Assembly (NCBI RefSeq): GCF_020404745.1
Contig: NZ_JAIZAP010000009.1
Coordinates: 1 to 64,000, forward strand
Direction of reading: 5' to 3'
Source of the DNA: Aquibacillus saliphilus
GTDB taxonomy: Bacteria > Bacillota > Bacilli > Bacillales > Amphibacillaceae
Length of the DNA stretch: 64,000 nucleotides
The translations under genes were made by a program, and so were the position numbers. This document shows, piece by piece, positions 26,191 to 34,272 of this stretch. Every line of letters begins with the position of its first letter. Position 1 is the first letter of the stretch. Under the pieces are notes generated by a model that was not told the origin of the DNA, did no database searches, and was given only the letters and a program-made list of their open reading frames with translations.

Positions 26191-26628
26191 ATGAAAATAC
26201 ATCGAATAGATCATGTGGGTATAATCGTCAATGATCTTCCTGCCGCGAAAGCGTTTTTTCTCGACTTTGGGCTTGTACTGTTGGGGGAAGGAGAAGTACA
26301 AGGCGAGTGGGTGGAGCGGATAATTGGGCTTCAAGACGTTAAAGAGGAAGTTATAATGTTGCGAACGCCAGACGGTGATGCGAATATAGAACTAGTGAAA
26401 TTTCACACGCCATCAGATGAAAATGGCATACAACGTCCTTTGGCAAATACCCTGGGTATCCGACATATTGCCTTTGCTGTTGAAGATATTGAAGCACTTG
26501 TTAACAAATTAAAAAAGAAAGACGCAGGACTTATTGGTGAGATTCAAAACTACGAAAACGCTTATAAATTATGCTATATTCGTGGTCCAGAGGGAATTAT
26601 TTTAGAGTTGGCGGAGAAAATCAAATAA
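26191..26628 (+). CDS. VOC-family (glyoxalase-like) protein
   Basis: A 145-residue vicinal-oxygen-chelate protein. The first beta-alpha-beta unit has IDHVGIIVNDLPAAKAFF (His about 7) and the second has IRHIAFAVEDIEALVNKL (His about 91). Glu is in NIELVKF and in IILELAEK, giving the four metal ligands. The length is that of single-chain dimeric members. It could be a methylmalonyl epimerase- or lactoylglutathione-lyase-like enzyme; the substrate cannot be fixed. ATAGGAGGT precedes the ATG. Confidence 0.87.
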   Translation: MKIHRIDHVGIIVNDLPAAKAFFLDFGLVLLGEGEVQGEWVERIIGLQDVKEEVIMLRTPDGDANIELVKFHTPSDENGIQRPLANTLGIRHIAFAVEDIEALVNKLKKKDAGLIGEIQNYENAYKLCYIRGPEGIILELAEKIK

Positions 26629-26723
26629 AACATGGGTAATTAATGGTATCCGTCCGATATTTGATGGATTTTGAATACCGCCAGTGAAAAATGGAATCAC
26701 GTCAATAAAGTTGTTCCGCAAGC

Positions 26724-26756
26724 GGACGCTTTTCTTTAATAAGAAGGCGTCTTTTT
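26724..26756 (+). terminator. Rho-independent terminator
   Basis: GGACGCTTTTCTT pairs with AAGAAGGCGTC with one bulge, followed by TTTTTCT. It ends the VOC gene. Confidence 0.75.
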
Positions 26757-26915
26757 CTAGTCCAATCAGATTCTAAAGCAACACATTTAATGGAATAGTT
26801 ATATTAAGGCGTAGATTAGATTGTAAAGGATTCCATCTAAACTAACAAGGTCTTTTACTTGAATAAAAGAGTATCACTGAAATATTTTAAATAAGTTATG
26901 GGGTGTTTAACACCT

Positions 26916-27092
26916 ATGAAATCAGTATTTATTGTATTGGTAGTATTGTTCTTGTTTTCACAAATATTTAATTATGAGCCATTACAAATTTTTTTCGTAG
27001 ATGTTTTCACATTTATTAGTCAATCAGCGTTTTCTATTATTATAGGATTTGTCTTGTTTGCTTTTTTATTTTTTTGGATTTTTAAAAAGTAA
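26916..27092 (+). CDS. Small two-helix membrane protein
   Basis: A 58-residue protein that is almost entirely hydrophobic (helices about 3-18 and 30-55), ending WIFKK. The ATG at 26916 follows GGGGTG by 11 bases; an in-frame ATG at 26898 lies before that site and is less likely. Function unknown. Confidence 0.55.
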   Translation: MKSVFIVLVVLFLFSQIFNYEPLQIFFVDVFTFISQSAFSIIIGFVLFAFLFFWIFKK

Positions 27093-27204
27093 AAATATCA
27101 TTATATATTTTTGAGTTAAAGGGTACGATTGATTATTGAAGTAATGCAGCAGAAGAGTTGCAGAAGACGTTAATGCTTAACCAAAATTATATGGAGGGCT
27201 AGTT

Positions 27205-27504
27205 ATTAAAAATATACTTCATTGGTTGCTGGATGATTATAACAATGATTTAGCTTTACTCTTTACAGGTATCTTGTCTTATTTCTCAACTACTTTTGTT
27301 TTGATGTTATTAGAGGTGAATTTAATAACTGAGGTATTGATAATAGTGATTGTATTTACTTTGATACTTAGAACTTTTTATCTCCCTATTAAAAAATTGT
27401 TAGGTAAATATAACAAACAACTTCGCATACACGTCCCTTGGATTATATTAGTAATTGTCATAACAGTTATATTTATTGATTTGATATTAAAAAGCTACTT
27501 CTGA
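27205..27504 (+). CDS. Membrane protein, probable ATT start
   Basis: About 99 residues with three helices (about 16-35, 41-60 and 76-96). The only in-frame standard start (TTG 27226) has no ribosome site. ATGGAGGGCT is followed 6 bases later by ATT AAA AAT at 27205, in frame, giving an N-terminus (I/M)KNILHWLLDD. This is a second case of an ATT-like start in the window. Function unknown. Confidence 0.5.
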   Translation: MKNILHWLLDDYNNDLALLFTGILSYFSTTFVLMLLEVNLITEVLIIVIVFTLILRTFYLPIKKLLGKYNKQLRIHVPWIILVIVITVIFIDLILKSYF

Positions 27505-27585
27505 GTAATGGGTGCTTTCCTTGAATTAGGAATTGTATCCTTGTTCAACTATATGGCAAGTTAGTGAAATTATTGCTGAGCTAAC

Positions 27586-27810
27586 ATGATTCCAACTATA
27601 ATCTATGGAAGGGTTAATAGACCATCATCTATATTTAAGATTAGCCTTATAAGCACGTTTGATAACATATTGTGTACTATTACAAGGACGAGGTATTTGA
27701 ATAGACATAATAAAAAAAGCGTTAAATTGTTTTTTGAATCTTACGGAATTGAGGGATTGTTAGAAGATTTTTTTAGAGATGGTATTGCTAAGCTTAGAAG
27801 GATTATGTAA
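27586..27810 (+). CDS. Doubtful small gene
   Basis: A 74-codon frame with a C-terminal part resembling a helical basic protein (ESYGIEGLLEDFFRDGIAKL). The ATG has no clear ribosome site (GAGCTAAC). It may be a remnant together with the next small frame. No family recognised. Confidence 0.3.
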   Translation: MIPTIIYGRVNRPSSIFKISLISTFDNILCTITRTRYLNRHNKKSVKLFFESYGIEGLLEDFFRDGIAKLRRIM

Positions 27811-27814
27811 ATAC

Positions 27815-27949
27815 ATGATAAGAAAAGCCAGTGCAAGTGACATTGCTTTTCAAAAGATGATGGAACAAGGACAGCTTGAACATTATCAGAGCGAAACTAA
27901 ATTCATTCGTGAACATGGAAGAGTGGATTTAAGGAAATTTAGACATTAA
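27815..27949 (+). CDS. Doubtful 44-residue frame
   Basis: An ATG frame of 44 codons begins 4 bases after the preceding stop and encodes MIRKASASDIAFQKMMEQGQ and a charged end with KFIREHGRVDLRKF. The composition is protein-like, and the 4-base spacing hints at coupling or at a frame-broken larger gene. AGCTTAGAAGG before the ATG is a fair site. Confidence 0.35.
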   Translation: MIRKASASDIAFQKMMEQGQLEHYQSETKFIREHGRVDLRKFRH

Positions 27950-28049
27950 GCTTCTGTTAACTAATGGGAGATTTCTTTAGGAAAGCAGTGAGTAGGTTAG
28001 AGGGATTTTGCAAAAGATAGGTTAGATAAAATATAGGGAGGAAATTTTT

Positions 28050-28343
28050 ATGCCTATCCAAAACGAGGATGAAATTCAACAACTAGCTGATGCTTCGCGG
28101 ATATTAGAGGAGGCAGCTCTAAGAGCAAAAAATAATGCTGATCCTGCCGAGATGCAACAAATTCAAGATCAATTACGTGAGGTGCAGAACAAAATTCAAG
28201 ACGCGCGCGGTCAAGCAATTAATGGAAGTGGTACTTCGACTGAGCCACTATTTGATGCTCAGCTGCGCGTGGAAGAAACGCAGCACCAAATGGAACGAGC
28301 GCTCATTAACCTAAATGCTCAGCAAGATAATGTTCAACCATAA
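28050..28343 (+). CDS. Small soluble coiled-coil protein
   Basis: A 97-residue protein rich in Gln, Glu and Ala with heptad-like order (LADASRILEEAALRAKNN; MQQIQDQLREVQNKIQDA), thus two long helices. TAGGGAGGAA precedes the ATG. No signal peptide or helix for membranes. No family is recognised, though small proteins of this style occur in spores. A clear terminator follows. Confidence 0.65.
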   Translation: MPIQNEDEIQQLADASRILEEAALRAKNNADPAEMQQIQDQLREVQNKIQDARGQAINGSGTSTEPLFDAQLRVEETQHQMERALINLNAQQDNVQP

Positions 28344-28355
28344 GAAGTAGAGTAA

Positions 28356-28394
28356 AGAGCTTATTCCCTAATCATGAAGGGGATAAGCTCTCTT
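28356..28394. terminator. Bidirectional terminator
   Basis: AGAGCTTATTCCC and GGGGATAAGCTCT pair around ten bases, with T-rich right end. It separates the coiled-coil gene from the convergent DegV gene. Confidence 0.8.
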
Positions 28395-28416
28395 ATAGTG
28401 AATCTTCTAGCTCCTT

Positions 28417-29268
28417 CTAAATTTCTATTCCTGCAATCCCCAAGCCCCCAGGTCCAGCATGAGTAGAAATCATAGCTCCGGCTTGAATCCATTTTACATT
28501 TTTGAAACCATTTTCGTTTGCGATTTCATCAACCCGTTGTTTGATGCTGTCATCAAGGCCGATGGAGTAGATTAAATAAAGTTGTTGACGGTCAATGTCG
28601 TATTGCTTTAAATAATCTCGTATCAGTTTTTCAGAAACTACACTCATTTTCCCGCGATATTTTTTAGTTGAAACAAGTTTTCCATCGATTAGTTCAATCA
28701 AAGGCTTTATTTTTAATAATGCTCCGCCGAGATATGCAACATTACTTACTCGTCCACCCGCTCTTAAAAATTCTAAGCTACCGGGAACGAAAGCCAGCCT
28801 TGATTTAGGGACGACAGATTCTATTTTTTCTATTAAGTGAGTCGGTTCCATTGTAGGTTCTTTTTCTAACAAGTTAACAGCATACATGACAATAGCTGCT
28901 AATCCACCCGTAACGTTCAAAGCATCGATTAGAAACAGGTCATCAAAATCTTTCGCTGCGATTATCGCATTTTGGAAGGAAGAAGATGCCTTTGATGTAT
29001 AACCAATATGAACAATGATGCAATCAGGAAAATCGACTCTAATCTTCGTGAAAAAGTCATGATATTCATGTGGATTTGTTGATGTTGTAAAGGGTATTTT
29101 TTTGGTGCGCTCATAATAGTCATAAATATCCTTTACTGGTAGCGAACCATCTAAATAATCTTGGCCATCCATAACAACGTGCATTGGCACCACTTGAACC
29201 GCATGTTTATCAGCTAAATCTTGTGGTAAATCTGCTCCACTCTCTGTCGATAAAATAATTCTTCTCAC
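28417..29268 (-). CDS. DegV family fatty-acid-binding protein
   Basis: A 283-residue DegV-fold protein. ILSTESGADLPQDLA at the start, PFTTSTNPHEYHDFF (about 71-85), the HIGYTSKASSSFQNA segment (about 98-112) and GGRVSNV (about 174-180) are the typical lipid-head contacts. The end HAGPGGLGIAG is also typical. In Gram-positives DegV/FakB proteins present fatty acids to the kinase FakA. The GTG at 29268 has GAAGGGGG upstream; the longer frame has none. Confidence 0.9.
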   Translation of the reverse strand: MRRIILSTESGADLPQDLADKHAVQVVPMHVVMDGQDYLDGSLPVKDIYDYYERTKKIPFTTSTNPHEYHDFFTKIRVDFPDCIIVHIGYTSKASSSFQNAIIAAKDFDDLFLIDALNVTGGLAAIVMYAVNLLEKEPTMEPTHLIEKIESVVPKSRLAFVPGSLEFLRAGGRVSNVAYLGGALLKIKPLIELIDGKLVSTKKYRGKMSVVSEKLIRDYLKQYDIDRQQLYLIYSIGLDDSIKQRVDEIANENGFKNVKWIQAGAMISTHAGPGGLGIAGIEI

Positions 29269-29483
29269 CGTTCTACCCCCTTCACAAAACAAAGCCAATG
29301 ATATTTCTATCGCTTGATTATGTTCTACTCTCACTATACATGAAAAGATATAATCATTCGAGGATCAATGCATTTGCTATTGAACGTTTATCAGTTTGTT
29401 AATTCGGAAATAAGTATTCTATGTACCAATAAGATGGTGCAAGAATACTGTAAAAACCTATTTTATATATGGGAGGCAATACA

Positions 29484-30140
29484 ATGGTTTCTACTAAAGT
29501 TATAAATAAATCTAAACAATACTTGTTACAACAGAAGAAAGAAGTGTTGGGACATCTAAAAATTAATGAAAGTAATTCTAATGAAAAAATGACCGGAGAC
29601 TTATCAAATTATGATAACCATCCTGGTGATCAAGGTACAGAGCTATATGACCAAGAAAAAGATATCGCCTTAGATGAGCATGCCAAACAAAAAAATAGAG
29701 AAATTAATCAGGCATTACATGCTATAGAAAATAAAAATTATGGAAAATGTGAGATATGTGGAAAAGATATTCAGGAAGAAAGGTTATTAGCGGTACCAAC
29801 CACGTTCAGGTGTAAGAAACACGCTGCAAGTGAATTACGTGAGTATCGACCTGTCGAAGAAGAAATCATGGAACCGGATATTATCAGAAGAGATGCCAAA
29901 GCAGAAGCAACGGAATCAACCGCATTTAACGGCAAGGACGCTTGGCAGGCTGTTGAGGAATATGGTTCGTCTGAGACTCCTTCCGATTTTTATCAAAAGC
30001 AAGATAGTTATGACGACATGTATATTGATTCGGATCAACTTTCTGGTAGCTCCGAGGAAATTGAAGAATTAGCTGAAACAGATATAAATGGGGAAAATCA
30101 AGTAAATAGAAAGAAAAAATCAGAAGCTGAAAGTGAATAG
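29484..30140 (+). CDS. yteA: YteA-type TraR/DksA family protein
   Basis: A 218-residue protein of the YteA group. The central zinc finger reads CEICGKDIQEERLLAVP, followed by RCKKH (about 90-112), with Cys-x2-Cys and a downstream Cys/His pair. The N-terminal helical part has DQEKDIALDEHAK, and the long acidic tail is SGSSEEIEELAE. In Bacillus this group is expressed in sporulation; its DNA or polymerase role is not settled. ATGGGAGGC precedes the ATG. Confidence 0.85.
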   Translation: MVSTKVINKSKQYLLQQKKEVLGHLKINESNSNEKMTGDLSNYDNHPGDQGTELYDQEKDIALDEHAKQKNREINQALHAIENKNYGKCEICGKDIQEERLLAVPTTFRCKKHAASELREYRPVEEEIMEPDIIRRDAKAEATESTAFNGKDAWQAVEEYGSSETPSDFYQKQDSYDDMYIDSDQLSGSSEEIEELAETDINGENQVNRKKKSEAESE

Positions 30141-30582
30141 ACAAGCTTAATTAGAGTGCCAGGAACTTTTTGTGTGATAGGGAATGATCAACCTCGGGTC
30201 TCAGTCATACAGCAGTAAAACACGAACGTTAATTCATTTTTTAGATAGAATATACATTTTTCTATTGATTATCCGAATTATGTTTGTTATATTATCGATA
30301 GATAATCTTAAAAGAATTTCTCGTATATCCTCGGTAATATGGTCCGAGTGTCTCTACCTAGTTCCCACTTGAAAGAACTAGACTACGAGTTAAAGTAGAT
30401 AGTTGTCGGCTCTTTAGTCGCTTCTATCTAATTTGGGCATGACTTTCATGCTTCATTTAATACACTTTAACTTTTGTGGTCTAGAAGGTAGAAAGTACTC
30501 TACATTTTCTAGACCTTATTCTGTTGATGGGAGAATATCTTCGTTATCAAAGTGCTTTTCTTTTAAAATAAAAAAGACAAAA
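30141..30582 (+). other. Long spacer with hairpins, leader of serA
   Basis: No credible gene; the 62-codon frame at 30184 has poor composition and no proper ribosome site. A 9-bp inverted repeat GGTCTAGAA/TTCTAGACC (30478-30515) with an inner GTAGA/CTAC forms a long hairpin. Another pair, GTAGATAG/CTATCTA, lies at about 30398-30429. These may be an end-of-transcript signal or a second regulatory RNA fold before the riboswitch. Confidence 0.45.
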
Positions 30583-30650
30583 CTATGTGTGACTGGCGAA
30601 CGCGGATAACCGCGAGGGAGCACATAGTGTCGTAGCCGTTCGCCTGGGCA
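30583..30650 (+). promoter_or_regulatory. ZTP-type (pfl) riboswitch aptamer
   Basis: The conserved parts of the ZTP/pfl RNA are all present in order. P1 is CTATGTG (30583-30589) with CACATAG (30621-30627). The core is GACTGGCGAAC. P2 is GCGG/CCGC, then GAGGGAGC. The 3' part is CGCCTGGGCA (30641-30650), whose CGCC can pair with the upstream GGCG as pseudoknot. The family senses ZTP/ZMP, a sign of low 10-formyl-tetrahydrofolate. It precedes serA, which feeds the serine-glycine one-carbon pathway. Confidence 0.9.
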
Positions 30651-30684
30651 GAGGTAAGGGAATATTTCCTTACCTCTTTCTGTT
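30650..30684 (+). terminator. Riboswitch expression-platform terminator
   Basis: CAGAGGTAAGG pairs with CCTTACCTCTTTCTG around a short loop, then TTTTAT. It begins at the very end of the aptamer core, so ligand binding can favour read-through. A further short hairpin (GCAAGG/CCTTGC, about 30749-30766) stands before the gene. Confidence 0.8.
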
Positions 30685-30804
30685 TTATAGGGGGGATAGC
30701 AGGTACTGCTTTTAATATGGCAAGAATTTTATAAAACAATGGCGGATGGCAAGGGCCCTTCCTTGCTTAAAATCTTTATTTAAAATTAAGGAGGAGGAAA
30801 TGAT

Positions 30805-32001
30805 ATGAGCACAACTGTATTAGAAAAAGTAAAAACAATCAAAACTTTAAACGATATAGCAGAGAGCGGGCTCAATGTATTTAGCGGGAATTATTCACTT
30901 AACACTGACAATCAAAATCCTGATGCAATTATGGTGCGCAGTTATAATATGCATGACCTAGAGTTAACCGGTAATTTAAAAGCAATTGCGAGGGCCGGCG
31001 CGGGAGTCAATAATATCCCAATCGACAAGTGTACAGAGCAAGGAATTGTCGTTTTTAATACACCTGGCGCTAATGCGAATGCTGTAAAAGAACTTGTACT
31101 AACGTCATTAATGGCTTCATCCAGAAACCTGTTTGAGGGGGTCACTTGGACTAAAACGTTAGAAGGAGAAAGTGAACAATTTTCAAAGCTAGTAGAAAAA
31201 GGCAAGAAGCAATTTGTTGGTAAAGAAATTAAAGGGAAAACGCTTGGTGTTATTGGATTAGGTGCAATTGGTGCACAGGTAGCGAATGATGCACTTAATT
31301 TAGGTATGGATGTGATTGGATTTGACCCGTTCATCACCGTAAATACGGCTTGGAACTTGTCATCTGATGTACAACGTGCTAGTACGATTGAACAGTTGTT
31401 TATAAATTCTGATTACATTACCGTGCACGTTCCGTTAACAGGTGATACGGTAGGAATGTTTAACCAACAAACATTTAGCATTATGAAAGACGACGTCCAT
31501 ATATTAAATTTCTCACGTGGTGAGCTTGTCGATGAAAAGGATATGGCAATCGCACTTGAAGGTGGAATAGTAGGTAAGTATATTACCGACTTCCCAACTG
31601 AAAATGTCTTGAAAATGAAAAATGCAGTTCCATTCCCACACCTAGGTGCTTCAACGAAGGAATCAGAGGAAAATTGTGCAAAGATGGCTGCGCGTCAGGT
31701 GAAGGGATTTTTGGAAACAGGTAACATACAAAACTCAGTGAACTTTCCAAACGCTACTCTTCCTTATACAGGAAAGCGACGTGTCACAGCTTTTCACAAG
31801 AACATTCCGAACATGGTTGGACAGATTACATCTGTTATTTCAAGCTTTCATTTGAACATCGCGGATATGGTTAACAGAAGCCGCGGGGACTATGCTTATA
31901 CGATGGTGGATATTGAAAATGATGTAAACGACGCTATTATTCCTGAATTGGAAGCGAAAATTAATCAAATCAACGGTATCGTTACCAATCGTATGATCTA
32001 A
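30805..32001 (+). CDS. serA: D-3-phosphoglycerate dehydrogenase
   Basis: A 398-residue PGDH of the form with a C-terminal ACT domain. NAD motif GVIGLGAIGAQVAN is at about 148-161, the active-site Arg in NFSRGELVDE (about 234-243) and the His in FPHLGASTKESEENC (about 278-292). The ACT-like end has FHKNIPNMVGQITSVI (about 331-346). It makes 3-phosphohydroxypyruvate in serine synthesis. The ZTP-type riboswitch upstream links it to folate one-carbon supply. TAAGGAGGAGG precedes the ATG. No serC is adjacent. Confidence 0.92.
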   Translation: MSTTVLEKVKTIKTLNDIAESGLNVFSGNYSLNTDNQNPDAIMVRSYNMHDLELTGNLKAIARAGAGVNNIPIDKCTEQGIVVFNTPGANANAVKELVLTSLMASSRNLFEGVTWTKTLEGESEQFSKLVEKGKKQFVGKEIKGKTLGVIGLGAIGAQVANDALNLGMDVIGFDPFITVNTAWNLSSDVQRASTIEQLFINSDYITVHVPLTGDTVGMFNQQTFSIMKDDVHILNFSRGELVDEKDMAIALEGGIVGKYITDFPTENVLKMKNAVPFPHLGASTKESEENCAKMAARQVKGFLETGNIQNSVNFPNATLPYTGKRRVTAFHKNIPNMVGQITSVISSFHLNIADMVNRSRGDYAYTMVDIENDVNDAIIPELEAKINQINGIVTNRMI

Positions 32002-32020
32002 ATAACTAGTAATCAAATCA

Positions 32021-32063
32021 AAGGGACGATTCTTCTTGCATGCAGAGAATCGTCCTTTTTTTT
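32021..32063. terminator. Rho-independent terminator
   Basis: AAGGGACGATTCT pairs with AGAATCGTCCTT around a loop of about ten bases, followed by a run of T. It ends serA and could also serve the convergent gene. Confidence 0.88.
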
Positions 32064-32073
32064 GATACTGCAT

Positions 32074-32910
32074 CTATAAAATCTTACCTTTATTCCAAAT
32101 TTTCTTCCGTTCTTTGTCTCTTGCAACCATTTGTTTATAAATTGCTTTGTTCGGTAATTTTTTAAATAAATCGTAATCTGGTCTGCCACTTCTATCGTTT
32201 GTATTTACCTCCAATAACCACAGGGAACCTGAATGATCAATACCAAAATCTGCTCCAATATCGATAAAAGGATAGTAGACGTCAAGAAGTTTGGTAATGG
32301 CAAAAGCAGATTTTCTTAAGTGTTCTTTTACTTCATTCACTTGATTTGAATCAAATAAGTTTTTTAAAACAAAGTCTGTTTCGACTACACCTCCACCTTT
32401 TGAAAACAAATTGGAAATAATCGCTTTTTCTCCACCAACTCGAATTAAATCTCCAGCGTAGAGCCAATATCCATTTCCATCTCGTTGTAAGTGGACACGA
32501 ATGTCGAAAGCTCTAGTATCAAATGGAATCAATGGTGCCCGCTGTTGAATGATTGCATGTGTATGGGAATATTGATGGACTAATTGTTGTGTTAACGCGT
32601 CTTTATTTTGGAAAAAGTGATCAGCTCCATTTTGATGTTGTAAAATAAAACCGCTATAATTGGGTGTGACAAGCGTTATGTTTTTGCCAGACCAGGTATC
32701 TACCGGCTTAATGAAAAAAGATGCTTGATTGTAAGTGAATAAATCTAAGGATTGTTTGGTGAGATAATTTGTATAAGGAATGTGAAAGGGGAACCTATAT
32801 GGAGCCAACAGCTTATACATTTCCCATTTATTAAAGTATAGACGTTCTTTGTCAAAGTGTACGTTCGTGTTTATTAAATCGCGATTATCATACAAATGAT
32901 TGTCCATCAT
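32074..32910 (-). CDS. YheC/YheD family ATP-grasp spore protein
   Basis: A 278-residue ATP-grasp protein of the YheC/YheD (endospore coat-associated) type. FFIKPVDTWSGKNI (about 65-78) is the nucleotide-binding Lys region; AFDIRVHLQRDGNG (about 134-147) and LWLLEVNTNDRSGRPDY (about 231-247) hold the metal-binding Glu and Asn. It is shorter than the two-domain members (about 360-450). It is convergent with serA. Minus-strand AAGGGAAGGG precedes the start. The reaction is unknown. Confidence 0.85.
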   Translation of the reverse strand: MMDNHLYDNRDLINTNVHFDKERLYFNKWEMYKLLAPYRFPFHIPYTNYLTKQSLDLFTYNQASFFIKPVDTWSGKNITLVTPNYSGFILQHQNGADHFFQNKDALTQQLVHQYSHTHAIIQQRAPLIPFDTRAFDIRVHLQRDGNGYWLYAGDLIRVGGEKAIISNLFSKGGGVVETDFVLKNLFDSNQVNEVKEHLRKSAFAITKLLDVYYPFIDIGADFGIDHSGSLWLLEVNTNDRSGRPDYDLFKKLPNKAIYKQMVARDKERKKIWNKGKIL

Positions 32911-33192
32911 AATCCCTTCCCTTTAATCAATGCTATAGTATATGAATATGGTCGAAGTGGGCATTTGGTTACTAATCAACAAAAGGTTTAATGGGTGAAT
33001 TGCTTTGGAAACACATGTGAATTTTACAACTTAAATGATAGAAAACTATAAAGCGTGTATGTAAAGTGTTAAACTATTCATTTAATAGGGATTAGCTCTG
33101 GTGATTCCATATGTATAACGTTTCATGTGTCAAAAAATAAAGAGTACACTGGCTATTATGTGAGTAGCTAGTATTGTAGGAGGATTTTTAAG

Positions 33193-33723
33193 ATGGATAT
33201 GAATAATAACGATATCTTAGTTAGACTAAGATATGCTCTAGATATCAAAGATACAGATATGGTGAAAATATTTAAACTTGGTGAGATTGAAATAACCAAA
33301 GAAGAGGTGCTAGAGCTCCTGGTAAAGTCAAAGGACAATTATGATAATGAAGCTTTCGATGATGAAATAGATGAAGATGAAGAGAACACGGAATGCAGTA
33401 ATTTCATGTTGGAGTCATTTTTGAACGGTCTTATTATATTTAAAAGAGGTAAACAAGATCCAAAACCAGGGCAACCGGACAAACCTGCCATGTCGATAAA
33501 TAATAATCGTAGTGTGAATAATGTATTGTTAAAGAAATTGAAAATTGCACTAACATTAACCAGTGAGGATATGCTTGATACATTAGAAGAAGCAGGAGTT
33601 ATGATAACAAAAGGAGAACTAAGTGCTTTATTAAGAAAAGAAGGACATAAGAATTATAAAGCGTGCGGTGACAGATACGCCAGAAATTTCCTGAAAGGAT
33701 TAGCTATAAAATATAGAAACTAA
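33193..33723 (+). CDS. DUF1456 (YehS-like) protein
   Basis: A 176-residue protein with two related helical repeats: NDILVRLRYALDIKDTDMVK (about 5-24) and NNVLLKKLKIALTLTSEDML (about 113-132), each followed by a GE..ITKEE/KGEL turn and a FLNGL/FLKGL end. This is the DUF1456 arrangement. An acidic linker joins the repeats. Cytosolic; function unknown. TAGGAGGA precedes the ATG. Confidence 0.85.
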   Translation: MDMNNNDILVRLRYALDIKDTDMVKIFKLGEIEITKEEVLELLVKSKDNYDNEAFDDEIDEDEENTECSNFMLESFLNGLIIFKRGKQDPKPGQPDKPAMSINNNRSVNNVLLKKLKIALTLTSEDMLDTLEEAGVMITKGELSALLRKEGHKNYKACGDRYARNFLKGLAIKYRN

Positions 33724-33948
33724 TTATGGGTGGTGGGACAAGGGCTTCGTTTAACCTTGTCCTTATTATATTTTTATTCAGTCGAGGTGACGCGGGTAAT
33801 CGATAGACGGTATTTCTTTCATCTGAAATGTGACGAATTTTAGAAGTAGACAACTGTTCCTGCTTGATTTGATCGATCCTGTGATAAAATAAAAAAGTAT
33901 TCATATTTTTGTACTAGTTGCTATGAGTTCGAACAGAAGGGGTGGTAC

Positions 33949-34131
33949 ATGTTGAAACAGTTGTTTATCAAATACTTAATTATTGTTGCTATCTTTGTAT
34001 TTTTAATTCTTATTACAAGCGCAATTTTTCCTAATTTAGATGGTATTGCAGGTAGAATGGTTTCGGGGGCTTCGCTCGTTATCAGCTGGGCCATAGGTAC
34101 ATGGATTACCAAGAAAATGAATCGTAAATAA
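33949..34131 (+). CDS. Small two-helix membrane protein
   Basis: A 60-residue protein with helices at about 6-27 and 36-54 and a basic end (KKMNRK). The ATG has AAGGGGTGG upstream, a good site. Function unknown. Confidence 0.65.
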   Translation: MLKQLFIKYLIIVAIFVFLILITSAIFPNLDGIAGRMVSGASLVISWAIGTWITKKMNRK

Positions 34132-34200
34132 ATAAAAAGTTGGTTTTCCTTTATAATATTAGTTCCAACGGATTATAGAGGATTGTACTAGCATTGTATA

Positions 34201-34254
34201 AACTAAAAAAGGGTCAGTACCTATCTAAAAACTAGATACTAATCCTTTTTAGTT
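34201..34254. terminator. Probable bidirectional terminator
   Basis: AACTAAAAAAGG pairs with CCTTTTTAGTT, and inside it TATCTA/TAGATA forms a second stem. It lies between the small membrane gene and the convergent flavoprotein gene. Confidence 0.7.
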
Positions 34255-34272
34255 TGTACTTTATTTAGAAAG

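Noticed and set aside
30184-30372. 62-codon frame upstream of serA
   Set aside because: No proper ribosome site, poor composition and a long structured leader in the same place.
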